Under the pieces are notes generated by a model. The model worked only from the letters and a program-made list of their open reading frames with translations. It made no database searches and was not told where the DNA came from. A stretch of 11,332 nucleotides of DNA, from positions 1 through 11,332 of the forward strand of contig NZ_JAWOCR010000047.1 of the NCBI RefSeq assembly GCF_046483665.1, given 5' to 3'. The stretch is from Thiohalophilus sp046483665 (GTDB lineage Bacteria; Pseudomonadota; Gammaproteobacteria; UBA6429; Thiohalophilaceae). Positions 1 through 6,410 of the stretch are shown here, in pieces. Position numbers and translations under genes: made by a program. How positions within the stretch are numbered: position 1 is the stretch's first letter; each line of letters starts with the position of its first letter.

Positions 1-22
1 CGCTTCAGAAGGAGATATCGCT

Positions 23-115
23 TCATCTGTTACATGTATCGCTGTATTTCGGATTTTCTTCGATTAAAAAGGTGTCGGAGGGATTTAATTTTAACCAATC
101 TTGATAATTGCTCAT
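23..115 (-). CDS. Possible 30-residue peptide with strong ribosome binding site
   Basis: ATG at 115-113 begins 30 codons ending in TGA at 25-23 (MSNYQDWLKLNPSDTF at the start). GGAGGG lies 8 bases upstream, better than at most certain genes here. I do not recognise the peptide. The ribosome binding site lies in one arm of the 21-bp inverted repeat, and codons 11-17 are the other arm, so initiation would be masked when the hairpin forms. The stop overlaps a further ATG (26-24) that opens a frame running off the left edge (MKRYLLLK...). It could equally be chance within a palindromic element. Confidence 0.2.
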   Translation of the reverse strand: MSNYQDWLKLNPSDTFLIEENPKYSDTCNR

Positions 116-141
116 TTTTTAATCCCTCCGACACCTTTTTA
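65..141. repeat. Perfect 21-bp inverted repeat with 35-base loop
   Basis: Positions 65-85 (TAAAAAGGTGTCGGAGGGATT) less its first base form 20 bases that are perfectly complementary to 121-140, and the outer pair 65/141 also matches. A-runs and T-runs flank the stem on both strands, so the transcript hairpin would end in a U-run in either direction. It may be a small palindromic mobile element of the REP or MITE kind, or a bidirectional terminator with an unusually long loop. Confidence 0.85.
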
Positions 142-304
142 TTAATCAGGTGAGCCCAGCATGGCTAGTGTATGGATGGAGGTTACAAGGAGCTGGATTG
201 GGGGATGCGGAAGCACCTGATCACGCTGTTTAGTGACCATTTCCCCCGAAAATGACCGCTTTTGGATAATACCACTTAAAACAATAACTTAGGGGCACCC
301 GGTG

Positions 305-364
305 AGGTAAGGACTTTTTTATACAGGTAAAGACTTTATTTTACAGGTAAGAACATTTTTTTCC
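305..364. repeat. Three tandem 20-bp direct repeats
   Basis: The units are AGGTAAGGACTTTTTTATAC, AGGTAAAGACTTTATTTTAC and AGGTAAGAACATTTTTTTCC. The AGGTAA core is invariant and the period is exact, close to two helical turns, so proteins bound to each copy would lie on the same face of the DNA. Confidence 0.9.
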
Positions 365-371
365 CCGGACA
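305..371. mobile_element. Probable Tn7-like transposon end with transposase-binding repeats
   Basis: Three direct repeats of exactly 20 bases occupy 305-324, 325-344 and 345-364, each starting AGGTAA, followed by RAC or GAC and a T-rich stretch. Seven bases further the sequence reads GGACA, ending at 371, which read inward gives a TGTCCGGGG terminus. TGT/ACA ends with several spaced binding sites are typical of Tn7-family ends. The position beside glmS agrees. No transposase gene is visible, and the opposite end is not in the window, so the element would extend beyond position 1 or be a remnant. Confidence 0.5.
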
Positions 372-455
372 AAACATCTGCTCTTGAAGCCAGATTTATT
401 CGACGGTAACGCTCTTGGCCAGGTTACGCGGCTGGTCCACGTCGGTGCCTTTGAG
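372..455 (-). other. attTn7-type target site at the 3' end of glmS
   Basis: The last codons of glmS (encoding LAKSVTVE) are the highly conserved sequence bound by the TnsD target selector of Tn7-family elements, which direct insertion about 25 bases beyond the stop codon. Here the stop codon ends at 396, and the candidate element end (ACA at 369-371) lies after 24 intervening bases (395-372). The recognition role is known for the family; that this copy is used is inferred from the repeats next to it. Confidence 0.55.
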
Positions 456-2228
456 CAGGGCTACGTGGTAAGCGAGCAGTTGCAGCGGGACGCTGTAGAT
501 GATGGGGGAGATGGCGATGTCGACCGGGGCAATTTCCAGTACGGTGACGCCCTGGCCGGCGCTCATGCCGGCATGTTGATCGGCAAACACATACAGTTTG
601 CCGCCGCGTGCCCGCACTTCCTGCAGGTTGGACTTGAGCTTGTCCAGCAGCTTGTCATTCGGTGCCACGGCGACGATCGGCACATCGGCATCGACCAGGG
701 CCAGCGGGCCGTGCTTGAGTTCGCCGGCCGGATAGCCTTCGGCATGGATGTAGGAGATCTCTTTTAACTTGAGCGCACCTTCCAGGGCCACCGGGTACAT
801 CATGCCGCGGCCGAGAAACAGGGCGTGGTGTTTGTCGGCAAAGTTTTCGGCCAGTTTTTGAATCTCACCGTCGAGCTTGAGGACTTCCTCGATAATACCC
901 GGTAGATGCCGCAACTGATCCACGACCTTGGCCTCGAGCTCTTCCGACAGCCCATGGCGTCGCGCCAGCACAACCAGTAACAATAATATGGCGACCAGCT
1001 GGGTGGTGAAGGCCTTGGTGGAGGCCACGCCGATCTCCGGGCCGGCGCGGGTCATCAGGGACAATTCCGATTCGCGCACCAGCGAACTCTCCGGCACGTT
1101 GCAGATCGCCAGCGAGTGTTCGTAACCCAGTTCTTTGGCCATGCGCAGCGCGGCCAGGGTGTCGGCGGTCTCCCCCGACTGGGAGATGGTGATGAACAGG
1201 GTATCCGGTTGCACTACGTGCTTGCGATAACGAAATTCGCTGGCCACTTCCACATTGCAGGGCAGGCTGGTGACTGATTCGAAACCGTACTTGGCGATCA
1301 TGCCGGCGTGATAGCTGGTACCGCAGGCGACGATCTGGATGTTGCGGGTCTTCTCGAAAATATCGGCGGCCCTGGGACCGAAGCTGGCTTCCAGGACCTT
1401 GTCTTCAGCCAGGCGCCCTTCCAGGGTCTCGGCAATGGCCTGGGGTTGCTCGTAGATCTCCTTGAGCATGTAATGGGCGAACTCGCCCCGCTCGACCGCG
1501 TCACTACTGAGCTTGCTTTCATGCACGGGTCGGGTGACCGGCTGGCGCTGATGATCGTAGATCTCGACACCGTCGCGGCTTAATACCGCCACGTCGCCTT
1601 CTTCGAGAATATAAAAGTGGTGGGTCACCGGCAGCAGTGCCGCCATGTCGGAGGCAATGAAATTTTCCCCCTCGCCGATGCCGATGACCAGCGGCGATCC
1701 GCGGCGGGCCGCCACCAGTTTATCCGGCTCCCCGTTGCACACCACACCCAGGGCATAGGCGCCCTCCAGGTCATCCACGGTATCCTGCACGGCAAGCAGC
1801 AGCTCCTTGCCTTTATTCAGGTGTTTGTGCAGCTGATGAACGATCACTTCGGAATCGGTATCGGATGTAAACAGGTATTCCTCGGCCAGCTGGGTATGCT
1901 TGAGCCCTTCGAAGTTTTCGATGATGCCGTTATGCACCAGTGCGACAGTCTGTTTACAGATATGGGGATGGGCATTGTGCGTGGCCGGCTCACCGTGCGT
2001 GGCCCAGCGGGTATGGCCGATGCCGATATGGCCGGCGGCCGGGGTCCTCTCCAGCTCTTGCTTGAGATTGGCGATCTTGCCGACGGTGCGCACCCGGGTC
2101 AGGCACGCCTGGTCATCCAGTACCGCCACCCCGGCCGAATCATAGCCGCGATATTCCAGCCGCTTTAATCCGTCGACCAGGATCGGGGTGATGTCCCGGT
2201 TTGCGATGCCACCAACGATTCCACACAT
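396..2228 (-). CDS. glmS: Glutamine--fructose-6-phosphate aminotransferase (isomerising)
   Basis: GlmS makes glucosamine-6-phosphate from fructose-6-phosphate and glutamine, the committed step of amino-sugar synthesis in the cytoplasm. The 610-residue protein starts MCGIVGG, so C2 is the N-terminal nucleophile of the class II glutamine amidotransferase domain (about 1-240, with GHTRWATHG at 71-79 and HNGIIEN at 99-105). Two SIS sugar-isomerase domains follow, with ACGTSYHAG (301-309), TISQSGETADTLAA (347-360), E490 and H506. The C-terminal loop RNLAKSVTVE carries K605, matching E. coli K603. The start must be 2228 because C2 is catalytic; it has no clear ribosome binding site. It is the last gene before the left non-coding region, and its 3' end is the natural recognition site of Tn7-type transposons. 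Confidence 0.99.
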   Translation of the reverse strand: MCGIVGGIANRDITPILVDGLKRLEYRGYDSAGVAVLDDQACLTRVRTVGKIANLKQELERTPAAGHIGIGHTRWATHGEPATHNAHPHICKQTVALVHNGIIENFEGLKHTQLAEEYLFTSDTDSEVIVHQLHKHLNKGKELLLAVQDTVDDLEGAYALGVVCNGEPDKLVAARRGSPLVIGIGEGENFIASDMAALLPVTHHFYILEEGDVAVLSRDGVEIYDHQRQPVTRPVHESKLSSDAVERGEFAHYMLKEIYEQPQAIAETLEGRLAEDKVLEASFGPRAADIFEKTRNIQIVACGTSYHAGMIAKYGFESVTSLPCNVEVASEFRYRKHVVQPDTLFITISQSGETADTLAALRMAKELGYEHSLAICNVPESSLVRESELSLMTRAGPEIGVASTKAFTTQLVAILLLLVVLARRHGLSEELEAKVVDQLRHLPGIIEEVLKLDGEIQKLAENFADKHHALFLGRGMMYPVALEGALKLKEISYIHAEGYPAGELKHGPLALVDADVPIVAVAPNDKLLDKLKSNLQEVRARGGKLYVFADQHAGMSAGQGVTVLEIAPVDIAISPIIYSVPLQLLAYHVALLKGTDVDQPRNLAKSVTVE

Positions 2229-2250
2229 AATTACAGGGCCTATAAATACA

Positions 2251-2280
2251 GGAACGAGGGACGAGGGACGAGGGACGAGG
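2251..2280 (+). repeat. Heptamer repeat array, arm A (GGGACGA x4)
   Basis: Four consecutive 7-base units (one GGAACGA, then three GGGACGA) end in GG. The array lies 22 bases upstream of the glmS start codon on the transcribed strand. With the opposite array at 2373-2402 it forms a 30-base inverted repeat with 27 matching positions and a 92-base loop. Confidence 0.9.
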
Positions 2281-2338
2281 CTTTAATTATAAACTGCATA
2301 CTTTTAGACCTGTTACTAATAACGTAGACTGGATCGTG

Positions 2339-2344
2339 ATTATA
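2339..2344 (-). promoter_or_regulatory. Candidate -10 box of an internal glmS promoter
   Basis: On the minus strand a perfect TATAAT occurs in the AT-rich interval between the two heptamer arrays, about 110 bases upstream of the glmS start. No good TTGACA lies 15-18 bases before it, so the call rests on the -10 box, the local AT-richness and the position. It would give glmS a leader of about 100 bases containing arm A but not arm B. Confidence 0.35.
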
Positions 2345-2372
2345 CGATTTTATATAAACCATAACCGCCTTT

Positions 2373-2402
2373 CCTCGTCACTCGTCCCTCGCCCCTCGTC
2401 CC
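2373..2402 (-). repeat. Heptamer repeat array, arm B, overlapping the glmU stop
   Basis: Read on the minus strand this is GGGACGA, GGGGCGA, GGGACGA, GTGACGA and GG: four 7-base units in the opposite orientation to the array at 2251-2280. Its first three units encode the C-terminal residues of GlmU, and the TGA inside the fourth unit is the glmU stop codon. In the glmU-glmS transcript both arms could pair into a long stem. Confidence 0.9.
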
Positions 2403-3766
2403 TGTTTCTTCGGTCGCTTCCAGCCTGTGACGGTTTTCTGTTTGGTCCGGCTCAGGGTCAACGCGTTTTCCGGGGCATCATTGGTCAGCGTGGTGCCGGC
2501 GCCGATGGTGGCACCGTCGCCGACTTTCACCGGCGCGACCAGCTGGGCGTCGGAGCCGACAAAGGCGTTATCGCCGATTTCGGTGCGGTGCTTGTTGGCG
2601 CCATCATAGTTGCAGGTGATCACCCCGGCACCGATATTACTCTGTTTGCCCACGCGGGTATCGCCCACGTAACTCAGATGATTGATCTTGCTGCCCTCAC
2701 CCACCTGGCTGTTTTTCAGCTCCACAAAGTTGCCGATATGGGTCTGCCCGGCCAGTTTGGTCCCCGGGCGAATGCGGGCAAACGGGCCGATACGGCTATC
2801 GGCGCCGATATGCGCGCCTTCGATCACGCTCATCGGCAAGACCTGGACCCCCTCTGCCAGGGTGCAGTCTTTCAGCACACAGTTGGGTCCCACCGTAACG
2901 TTGTCGGCCAGGCGGACCTCGCCCTCGATCACCACGTTGATATCCAGCGTCACGTCCTCGCCGCAATACAGCTGACCCCGGATATCCAGACGCGCCGGGT
3001 CGGCCAGCGAGACGCCCTCGCTCATCAGCCGCCCGGCCTGACGCAGCTGGTATTCGCGCTCCAGTGCGGCCAGTTGCTGGCGACTGTTGACGCCCAGCAC
3101 CTCGCTGATCCCGGCCGGATGACTCACCTCGATTGCCACGCCGTCGGTCACGGCCATGGCGATGATGTCGGTCAGATAATATTCGCCCTGGGCATTATTG
3201 TTATCGAGCTGATTTAACCAGCCCTTGAGCCGGCCGCCGTTAACCGCCAGGATGCCGGTATTGACCTCGGTAATACGCCGCTGTTCGTCACTGGCGTCTT
3301 TGTGCTCGACGATGGCGGTCACCTGGCCGTGTTCGTCACGCACGATGCGCCCGTAACCGGTCGGATCGGGCAGGTGCACGGTCAGCAGACACAGGGCCTC
3401 ATCGGCCTGTTCCACCAGCATCGCCAGCGTATCGGCTTCGAGCAACGGCACATCGCCGTAGAGCACCAGCACGATTTCCTCGTCAGCTACCTGCGGCAGG
3501 GCCTGCATTACGGCATGGCCGGTGCCCAGTTGCTCCGTCTGTTCGATCCATTCAATTGCCTGGTCCGCGATCTGCTGCGGGACCTGTTCGCCGCCGTGGC
3601 CGTAGATGACACCCAGCCGGTGCGGGCGCAGTTCCCGGGCCGTGTCGATCACATGCTGCAACATCGGCCGGCCGGCCAAAGGATGCAGCACCTTGGGCCG
3701 CTTTGATCGCATGCGGGTCCCCTGCCCGGCGGCAAGGATGAGGATATTCAATTCAGATTTAGCCAT
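2378..3766 (-). CDS. glmU: Bifunctional UDP-GlcNAc pyrophosphorylase / glucosamine-1-P acetyltransferase
   Basis: GlmU carries out the last two steps to UDP-GlcNAc, the precursor of peptidoglycan and lipopolysaccharide: acetylation of glucosamine-1-phosphate with acetyl-CoA, then uridylyl transfer from UTP. The N-terminal nucleotidyltransferase domain (about 1-230) shows LAAGQGTRMRSKRPKVLHPL with R18 and K25, GTGHA at 81-85, the metal ligand D105 in YGDVPLL and N227. The C-terminal left-handed beta-helix (about 252-450, hexapeptide repeats) has the catalytic base H363 in INHLSYVGD and the NYDGANK block at 386-392. Numbering is close to E. coli (456 residues). The last residues, about QGRGARDE, extend beyond the usual TGWKRPKK end and are encoded by a heptamer-repeat array that also supplies the stop codon. 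No strong ribosome binding site precedes the ATG. Confidence 0.98.
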   Translation of the reverse strand: MAKSELNILILAAGQGTRMRSKRPKVLHPLAGRPMLQHVIDTARELRPHRLGVIYGHGGEQVPQQIADQAIEWIEQTEQLGTGHAVMQALPQVADEEIVLVLYGDVPLLEADTLAMLVEQADEALCLLTVHLPDPTGYGRIVRDEHGQVTAIVEHKDASDEQRRITEVNTGILAVNGGRLKGWLNQLDNNNAQGEYYLTDIIAMAVTDGVAIEVSHPAGISEVLGVNSRQQLAALEREYQLRQAGRLMSEGVSLADPARLDIRGQLYCGEDVTLDINVVIEGEVRLADNVTVGPNCVLKDCTLAEGVQVLPMSVIEGAHIGADSRIGPFARIRPGTKLAGQTHIGNFVELKNSQVGEGSKINHLSYVGDTRVGKQSNIGAGVITCNYDGANKHRTEIGDNAFVGSDAQLVAPVKVGDGATIGAGTTLTNDAPENALTLSRTKQKTVTGWKRPKKQGRGARDE

Positions 3767-3793
3767 GCTGGAGATTGTAGCGAGTTGCCCGGC

Positions 3794-4294
3794 TCAATGC
3801 AGTGTCGGCTTCGATGTTTGCGGTTCTTCCATCGGCTGACCGCTGCCGGATTCCTGCGCGGTCGAATCCCGAATCCCGAGGATATTGATAATAAACACGA
3901 CGGTCTGGTCGACAAAGGGCGGATTGCCGTCCAGTTCGATGCGCCCGTCCTCGATCCGCATAACGCGCATGGTGACAGCCTGACCCGTGTCATCCCTGAA
4001 CTCGGCCTCGGCGCCGAGCCGCTGATATTCTTTGGGCACGTTTTTCAGATCATCGGAAAAAGTCAGAGATGGATCATAATGACCGAAGCCCTCTTCGGGG
4101 GTCAGTGTCACTTTGACCACATCGCCGACCTGGTGACCTTCCAGCGCCTGGATCACTTTCGGAAACATCCGCTCGTCCTGATCGTGCAGATAGTCATTGG
4201 GCACATCAGACTGTTCGAGAACCTCGCCATTCTCGTCGGTAATCGTGTAAACAAAGGTCACGATTTTGTTTTTTTCCACCCGTTCTTCAGCCAT
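3794..4294 (-). CDS. SlyD-like FKBP-type peptidyl-prolyl isomerase
   Basis: The 166-residue protein resembles SlyD-type FKBPs: cytoplasmic prolyl isomerases that also act as chaperones through an insert-in-flap domain. There is no signal peptide. The first FKBP half covers about residues 8-72 (VTFVYTITDENGEVLEQS, then PKVIQALEGHQVGDVVKVTLTPEEGFGHYDP), the flap insert about 73-120, and the returning FKBP strand about 118-144 (IELDGNPPFVDQTVVFIINILGIRD). The usual DGNHPLAG motif is changed to DGNPPFVD. The His-rich nickel-binding tail of enteric SlyD is absent; the tail (145-166) is polar and probably disordered. AGAAGG sits 5 bases before the ATG. It starts 267 bases after atpC and ends 27 bases before glmU, so it may be transcribed with glmU and glmS. 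The family is clear; the cellular client is unknown. Confidence 0.9.
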   Translation of the reverse strand: MAEERVEKNKIVTFVYTITDENGEVLEQSDVPNDYLHDQDERMFPKVIQALEGHQVGDVVKVTLTPEEGFGHYDPSLTFSDDLKNVPKEYQRLGAEAEFRDDTGQAVTMRVMRIEDGRIELDGNPPFVDQTVVFIINILGIRDSTAQESGSGQPMEEPQTSKPTLH

Positions 4295-4374
4295 GACACC
4301 TTCTCTTGATCATAATTGCATGGGCGACTTCGACGTCAGCAGCTTGCTTTCCGGAATTCTCCCGGGGAACCAAC

Positions 4375-4416
4375 AAAAACACTGAACCGGACACGGTCAT
4401 ATCGTTTTCTTCAGTG
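4375..4416 (-). terminator. Possible second weak terminator after atpC
   Basis: On the minus strand CACTGAA (4416-4410) can pair with TTCAGTG (4386-4380), and a run of five T follows at 4379-4375. An inner ACCG/CGGT stem with a four-base loop can form, but a bulge of about a dozen bases separates the two stems. It could back up the stronger hairpin at 4533-4504. The weak structure makes this tentative. The rest of the 267-base gap 4295-4561 shows no gene and no convincing -35/-10 pair. Confidence 0.3.
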
Positions 4417-4492
4417 CTTTCGGTGAGCGTCGGTGTGTTCGGTGGTCACCCGCTCAACTGGTAACAACGGTGCCTGTAAAACTGCGTGCTGC

Positions 4493-4533
4493 ACCCTAAA
4501 TAACAAAGGGGCAGTATAACAACTGCCCCTTTG
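4493..4533 (-). terminator. Rho-independent terminator of the atp operon
   Basis: A perfect 12-bp inverted repeat (CAAAGGGGCAGT at 4504-4515 and its complement at 4522-4533) encloses a 6-base loop. Read on the minus strand, the stem is followed by TTATTTAG, a U-rich though interrupted tail. It begins 28 bases after the atpC stop codon, the position expected for the end of the ATP synthase transcript. On the plus strand no U-run follows, so it acts in the atp direction only. Partial read-through into the genes beyond is possible because of the imperfect tail. Confidence 0.85.
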
Positions 4534-4561
4534 CTCTGACACATCCATTGTCGGATGACAA

Positions 4562-4981
4562 TCAGCGTTTCTTGCGCAGCTTCTGGATTGTCTGCAGCTG
4601 GGCCACCGCCTCGGCCAGCTGGGCCTGGGCTTCGGCCAGCTCCATCTCGCCACTGCGGTCCTTCAGTTCCTGCTCGGCCGCCTTCTTGGCTTCCAGGGCT
4701 GCCGCCTCGTCCAGATCGTGAGCCCGCACTGCGGTATCCGACAATACGGTCACATGATGCGGTTGAACCTCAAGGATCCCACCGGAGACGTAGAAGCTTT
4801 CCTCCTCGCCACCCGGCATGGTCACGCGGACTTCACCGGGCTTGAGGGGGGACAGCAGCTGGGTATGGCGGGGATAGATCCCCACCTCACCGGTGCTGGC
4901 TGGCGCCACCACGATTTCGGCCGTCCCGGAGAATATCTCCGCTTCGGCGCTTACGATGTCAAGATGCATGGTCATGGCCAT
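4562..4981 (-). CDS. atpC: F1Fo ATP synthase subunit epsilon (F1 regulator)
   Basis: Epsilon sits at the foot of gamma, links it to the c-ring and can inhibit ATP hydrolysis through its C-terminal helices. The 139-residue protein has the N-terminal beta-sandwich domain (about 1-86, with GEVGIYPRHTQLLSPLKPGEV and VSGGILEVQPHHVTVLSDTA) and a two-helix C-terminal domain (about 90-139) rich in Ala, Glu and Lys, so the inhibitory arm is present. Of the nearby methionines M1, M3 and M5, the first is chosen because GAGGAG lies 7 bases upstream (4994-4989) and because E. coli AtpC also starts MAMT. It is the last gene of the operon; a hairpin terminator follows 28 bases on. Confidence 0.98.
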   Translation of the reverse strand: MAMTMHLDIVSAEAEIFSGTAEIVVAPASTGEVGIYPRHTQLLSPLKPGEVRVTMPGGEEESFYVSGGILEVQPHHVTVLSDTAVRAHDLDEAAALEAKKAAEQELKDRSGEMELAEAQAQLAEAVAQLQTIQKLRKKR

Positions 4982-5000
4982 GTTTTAACTCCTCGCCCGA

Positions 5001-6377
5001 TTACAGGGACTTGGCTTTCTCCAGGGCTTCCTCGATAGTACCCACCATGTAGAAGGCCTGTTCCGGGATGTTGTCATACTCACCTTCAACAATACCCTTG
5101 AAGCCACGGATGGTGTCTTTCAGAGAAACGTATTTACCGGGTGCGCCGGTGAACACTTCCGCCACAAAGAACGGCTGTGACAGGTAGCGCTGGATTTTAC
5201 GCGCGCGGGATACGGCCAGTTTATCTTCTTCGGACAGTTCGTCCATCCCCAGGATCGCGATGATGTCCTTCAGCTCCTTGTAGCGCTGCAGGGTTCCCTG
5301 TACGGCACGAGCCACGTCGTAGTGCTCTTCGCCCACAACCAGCGGATCCAGCAGACGGGAGGTGGAGTCGAGCGGATCCACCGCCGGGTAGATCCCCAGC
5401 TCGGCGATCTGACGGGAGAGTACCAGGGTCGCATCCAGATGCGCGAAGGTGGTCGCCGGCGAGGGATCGGTCAAATCGTCCGCGGGCACGTATACGGCCT
5501 GGAACGAGGTGATCGAACCGGTCTTGGTGGAGGTAATACGTTCCTGCAAGACACCCATTTCCTCGGCCAGAGTCGGCTGATAGCCCACCGCGGAAGGCAT
5601 GCGGCCCAGCAGGGCGGAGACTTCGGTCCCGGCCAGGGTATAACGATAGATGTTATCGATAAACATCAGTACGTCACGACCTTCGTCACGGAAGAACTCG
5701 GCCATGGTCAGACCGGTCAGGGCGACACGCAGGCGGTTACCCGGCGGCTCGTTCATCTGACCGTAAACCAGGGCAACCTTGTCGAGTACGCCCGATTCGG
5801 TCATCTCATGATAAAAGTCGTTACCTTCACGAGTACGTTCGCCGACACCCGCGAATACGGAATAACCGCTGTGCTCCATCGCGATGTTTCGAATCAGCTC
5901 CATCAGGGTCACGGTTTTGCCTACACCGGCACCCCCGAACAGCCCGATCTTGCCGCCCTTGGCGATGGGCATGACCAGGTCGATAACCTTGATCCCGGTT
6001 TCGAAAATCTCGATCCCGGTGGCCTGCTCCGCATAGGTCGGCGGCTTACGGTGAATCGGCATGGAATCCTCGGCACCGATCGGACCCTGTTCGTCCACCG
6101 GATTACCCAGCACGTCCATGATACGACCCAGCGTCTTGGTGCCGACCGGCACGGTAATCGCGGCACCGGTATTGTTCACCCGGGTTTCACGTTTGAGACC
6201 TTCCGAACTCCCCATGGCGATGGTACGTACCACGCCGTCACCCAGCTGCTGCTGGACTTCGAGAGTCAGATCGGTCTCTTCGACGATCAGTGCGTCATAC
6301 ACTTTCGGCATCTGGTCACGCGGAAATTCCACGTCGATGACCGCGCCGATGATTTGTACGATTTTTCCAGAACTCAT
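5001..6377 (-). CDS. atpD: F1Fo ATP synthase subunit beta (catalytic)
   Basis: Beta carries the catalytic ATP sites. In the 458-residue protein the Walker A loop GGAGVGKT spans 148-155 with K154, the general base is E180 in GVGERTREGND (E. coli E181), and the Walker B strand VLMFIDNIYRYT lies near 236-247. The DELSEED segment at 379-385, which touches gamma and epsilon during rotation, is intact. Length and motifs agree with a complete enzyme. The start at 6377 has AGGGG about nine bases upstream. It precedes atpC by 19 bases. Confidence 0.99.
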   Translation of the reverse strand: MSSGKIVQIIGAVIDVEFPRDQMPKVYDALIVEETDLTLEVQQQLGDGVVRTIAMGSSEGLKRETRVNNTGAAITVPVGTKTLGRIMDVLGNPVDEQGPIGAEDSMPIHRKPPTYAEQATGIEIFETGIKVIDLVMPIAKGGKIGLFGGAGVGKTVTLMELIRNIAMEHSGYSVFAGVGERTREGNDFYHEMTESGVLDKVALVYGQMNEPPGNRLRVALTGLTMAEFFRDEGRDVLMFIDNIYRYTLAGTEVSALLGRMPSAVGYQPTLAEEMGVLQERITSTKTGSITSFQAVYVPADDLTDPSPATTFAHLDATLVLSRQIAELGIYPAVDPLDSTSRLLDPLVVGEEHYDVARAVQGTLQRYKELKDIIAILGMDELSEEDKLAVSRARKIQRYLSQPFFVAEVFTGAPGKYVSLKDTIRGFKGIVEGEYDNIPEQAFYMVGTIEEALEKAKSL

Positions 6378-6410
6378 TGTCAGTTCCCCTGTAACTTTGC
6401 TTGAAATCGG

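Larger units (their letters stand above)
1..304. other. Non-coding or remnant region left of the repeats
   Basis: No gene of normal size is supported in 1-395. Besides the 21-bp inverted repeat (65-141) and the 20-bp repeats (305-364), three motifs TGATCAC (218-224), TGACCAT (234-240) and TGACCGC (253-259) lie 16 and 19 bases apart. A plus-strand frame from ATG 172 to TGA 255 (27 codons) spans them but has no recognisable similarity. The mixture looks like nested ends of mobile elements. Confidence 0.4.

Noticed and set aside
65..141. The inverted repeat as the ordinary terminator of glmS
   Set aside because: It lies about 255 bases beyond the stop codon, on the far side of the putative transposon end, and has a 35-base loop. 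It could stop transcription but is not a typical glmS terminator.
172..255. A 27-codon plus-strand frame (starts MDGGYKELDWG)
   Set aside because: It has no recognisable family and overlaps the spaced TGAYC motifs; too short to support as a gene, although the GGATGGAGG upstream of and around its start is purine-rich.
384..767. A 127-codon plus-strand reading frame antisense to the end of glmS
   Set aside because: It lies wholly over the well-supported glmS gene apart from 12 bases, has no recognisable domain and no ribosome binding site, and reflects GC-rich codon structure on the opposite strand. The same holds for the other long plus-strand frames over glmU, atpD, atpA and atpB.
2229..2377. 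A glmS ribozyme-riboswitch before glmS
   Set aside because: That ribozyme is found mainly in Firmicutes and needs a conserved core of about 150 bases; this gap is AT-rich with heptamer arrays and shows no such core.
4411..4653. An 80-codon minus-strand frame across the atpC terminator
   Set aside because: It overlaps the end of atpC in another frame and runs through the terminator hairpin; the residue composition looks random.
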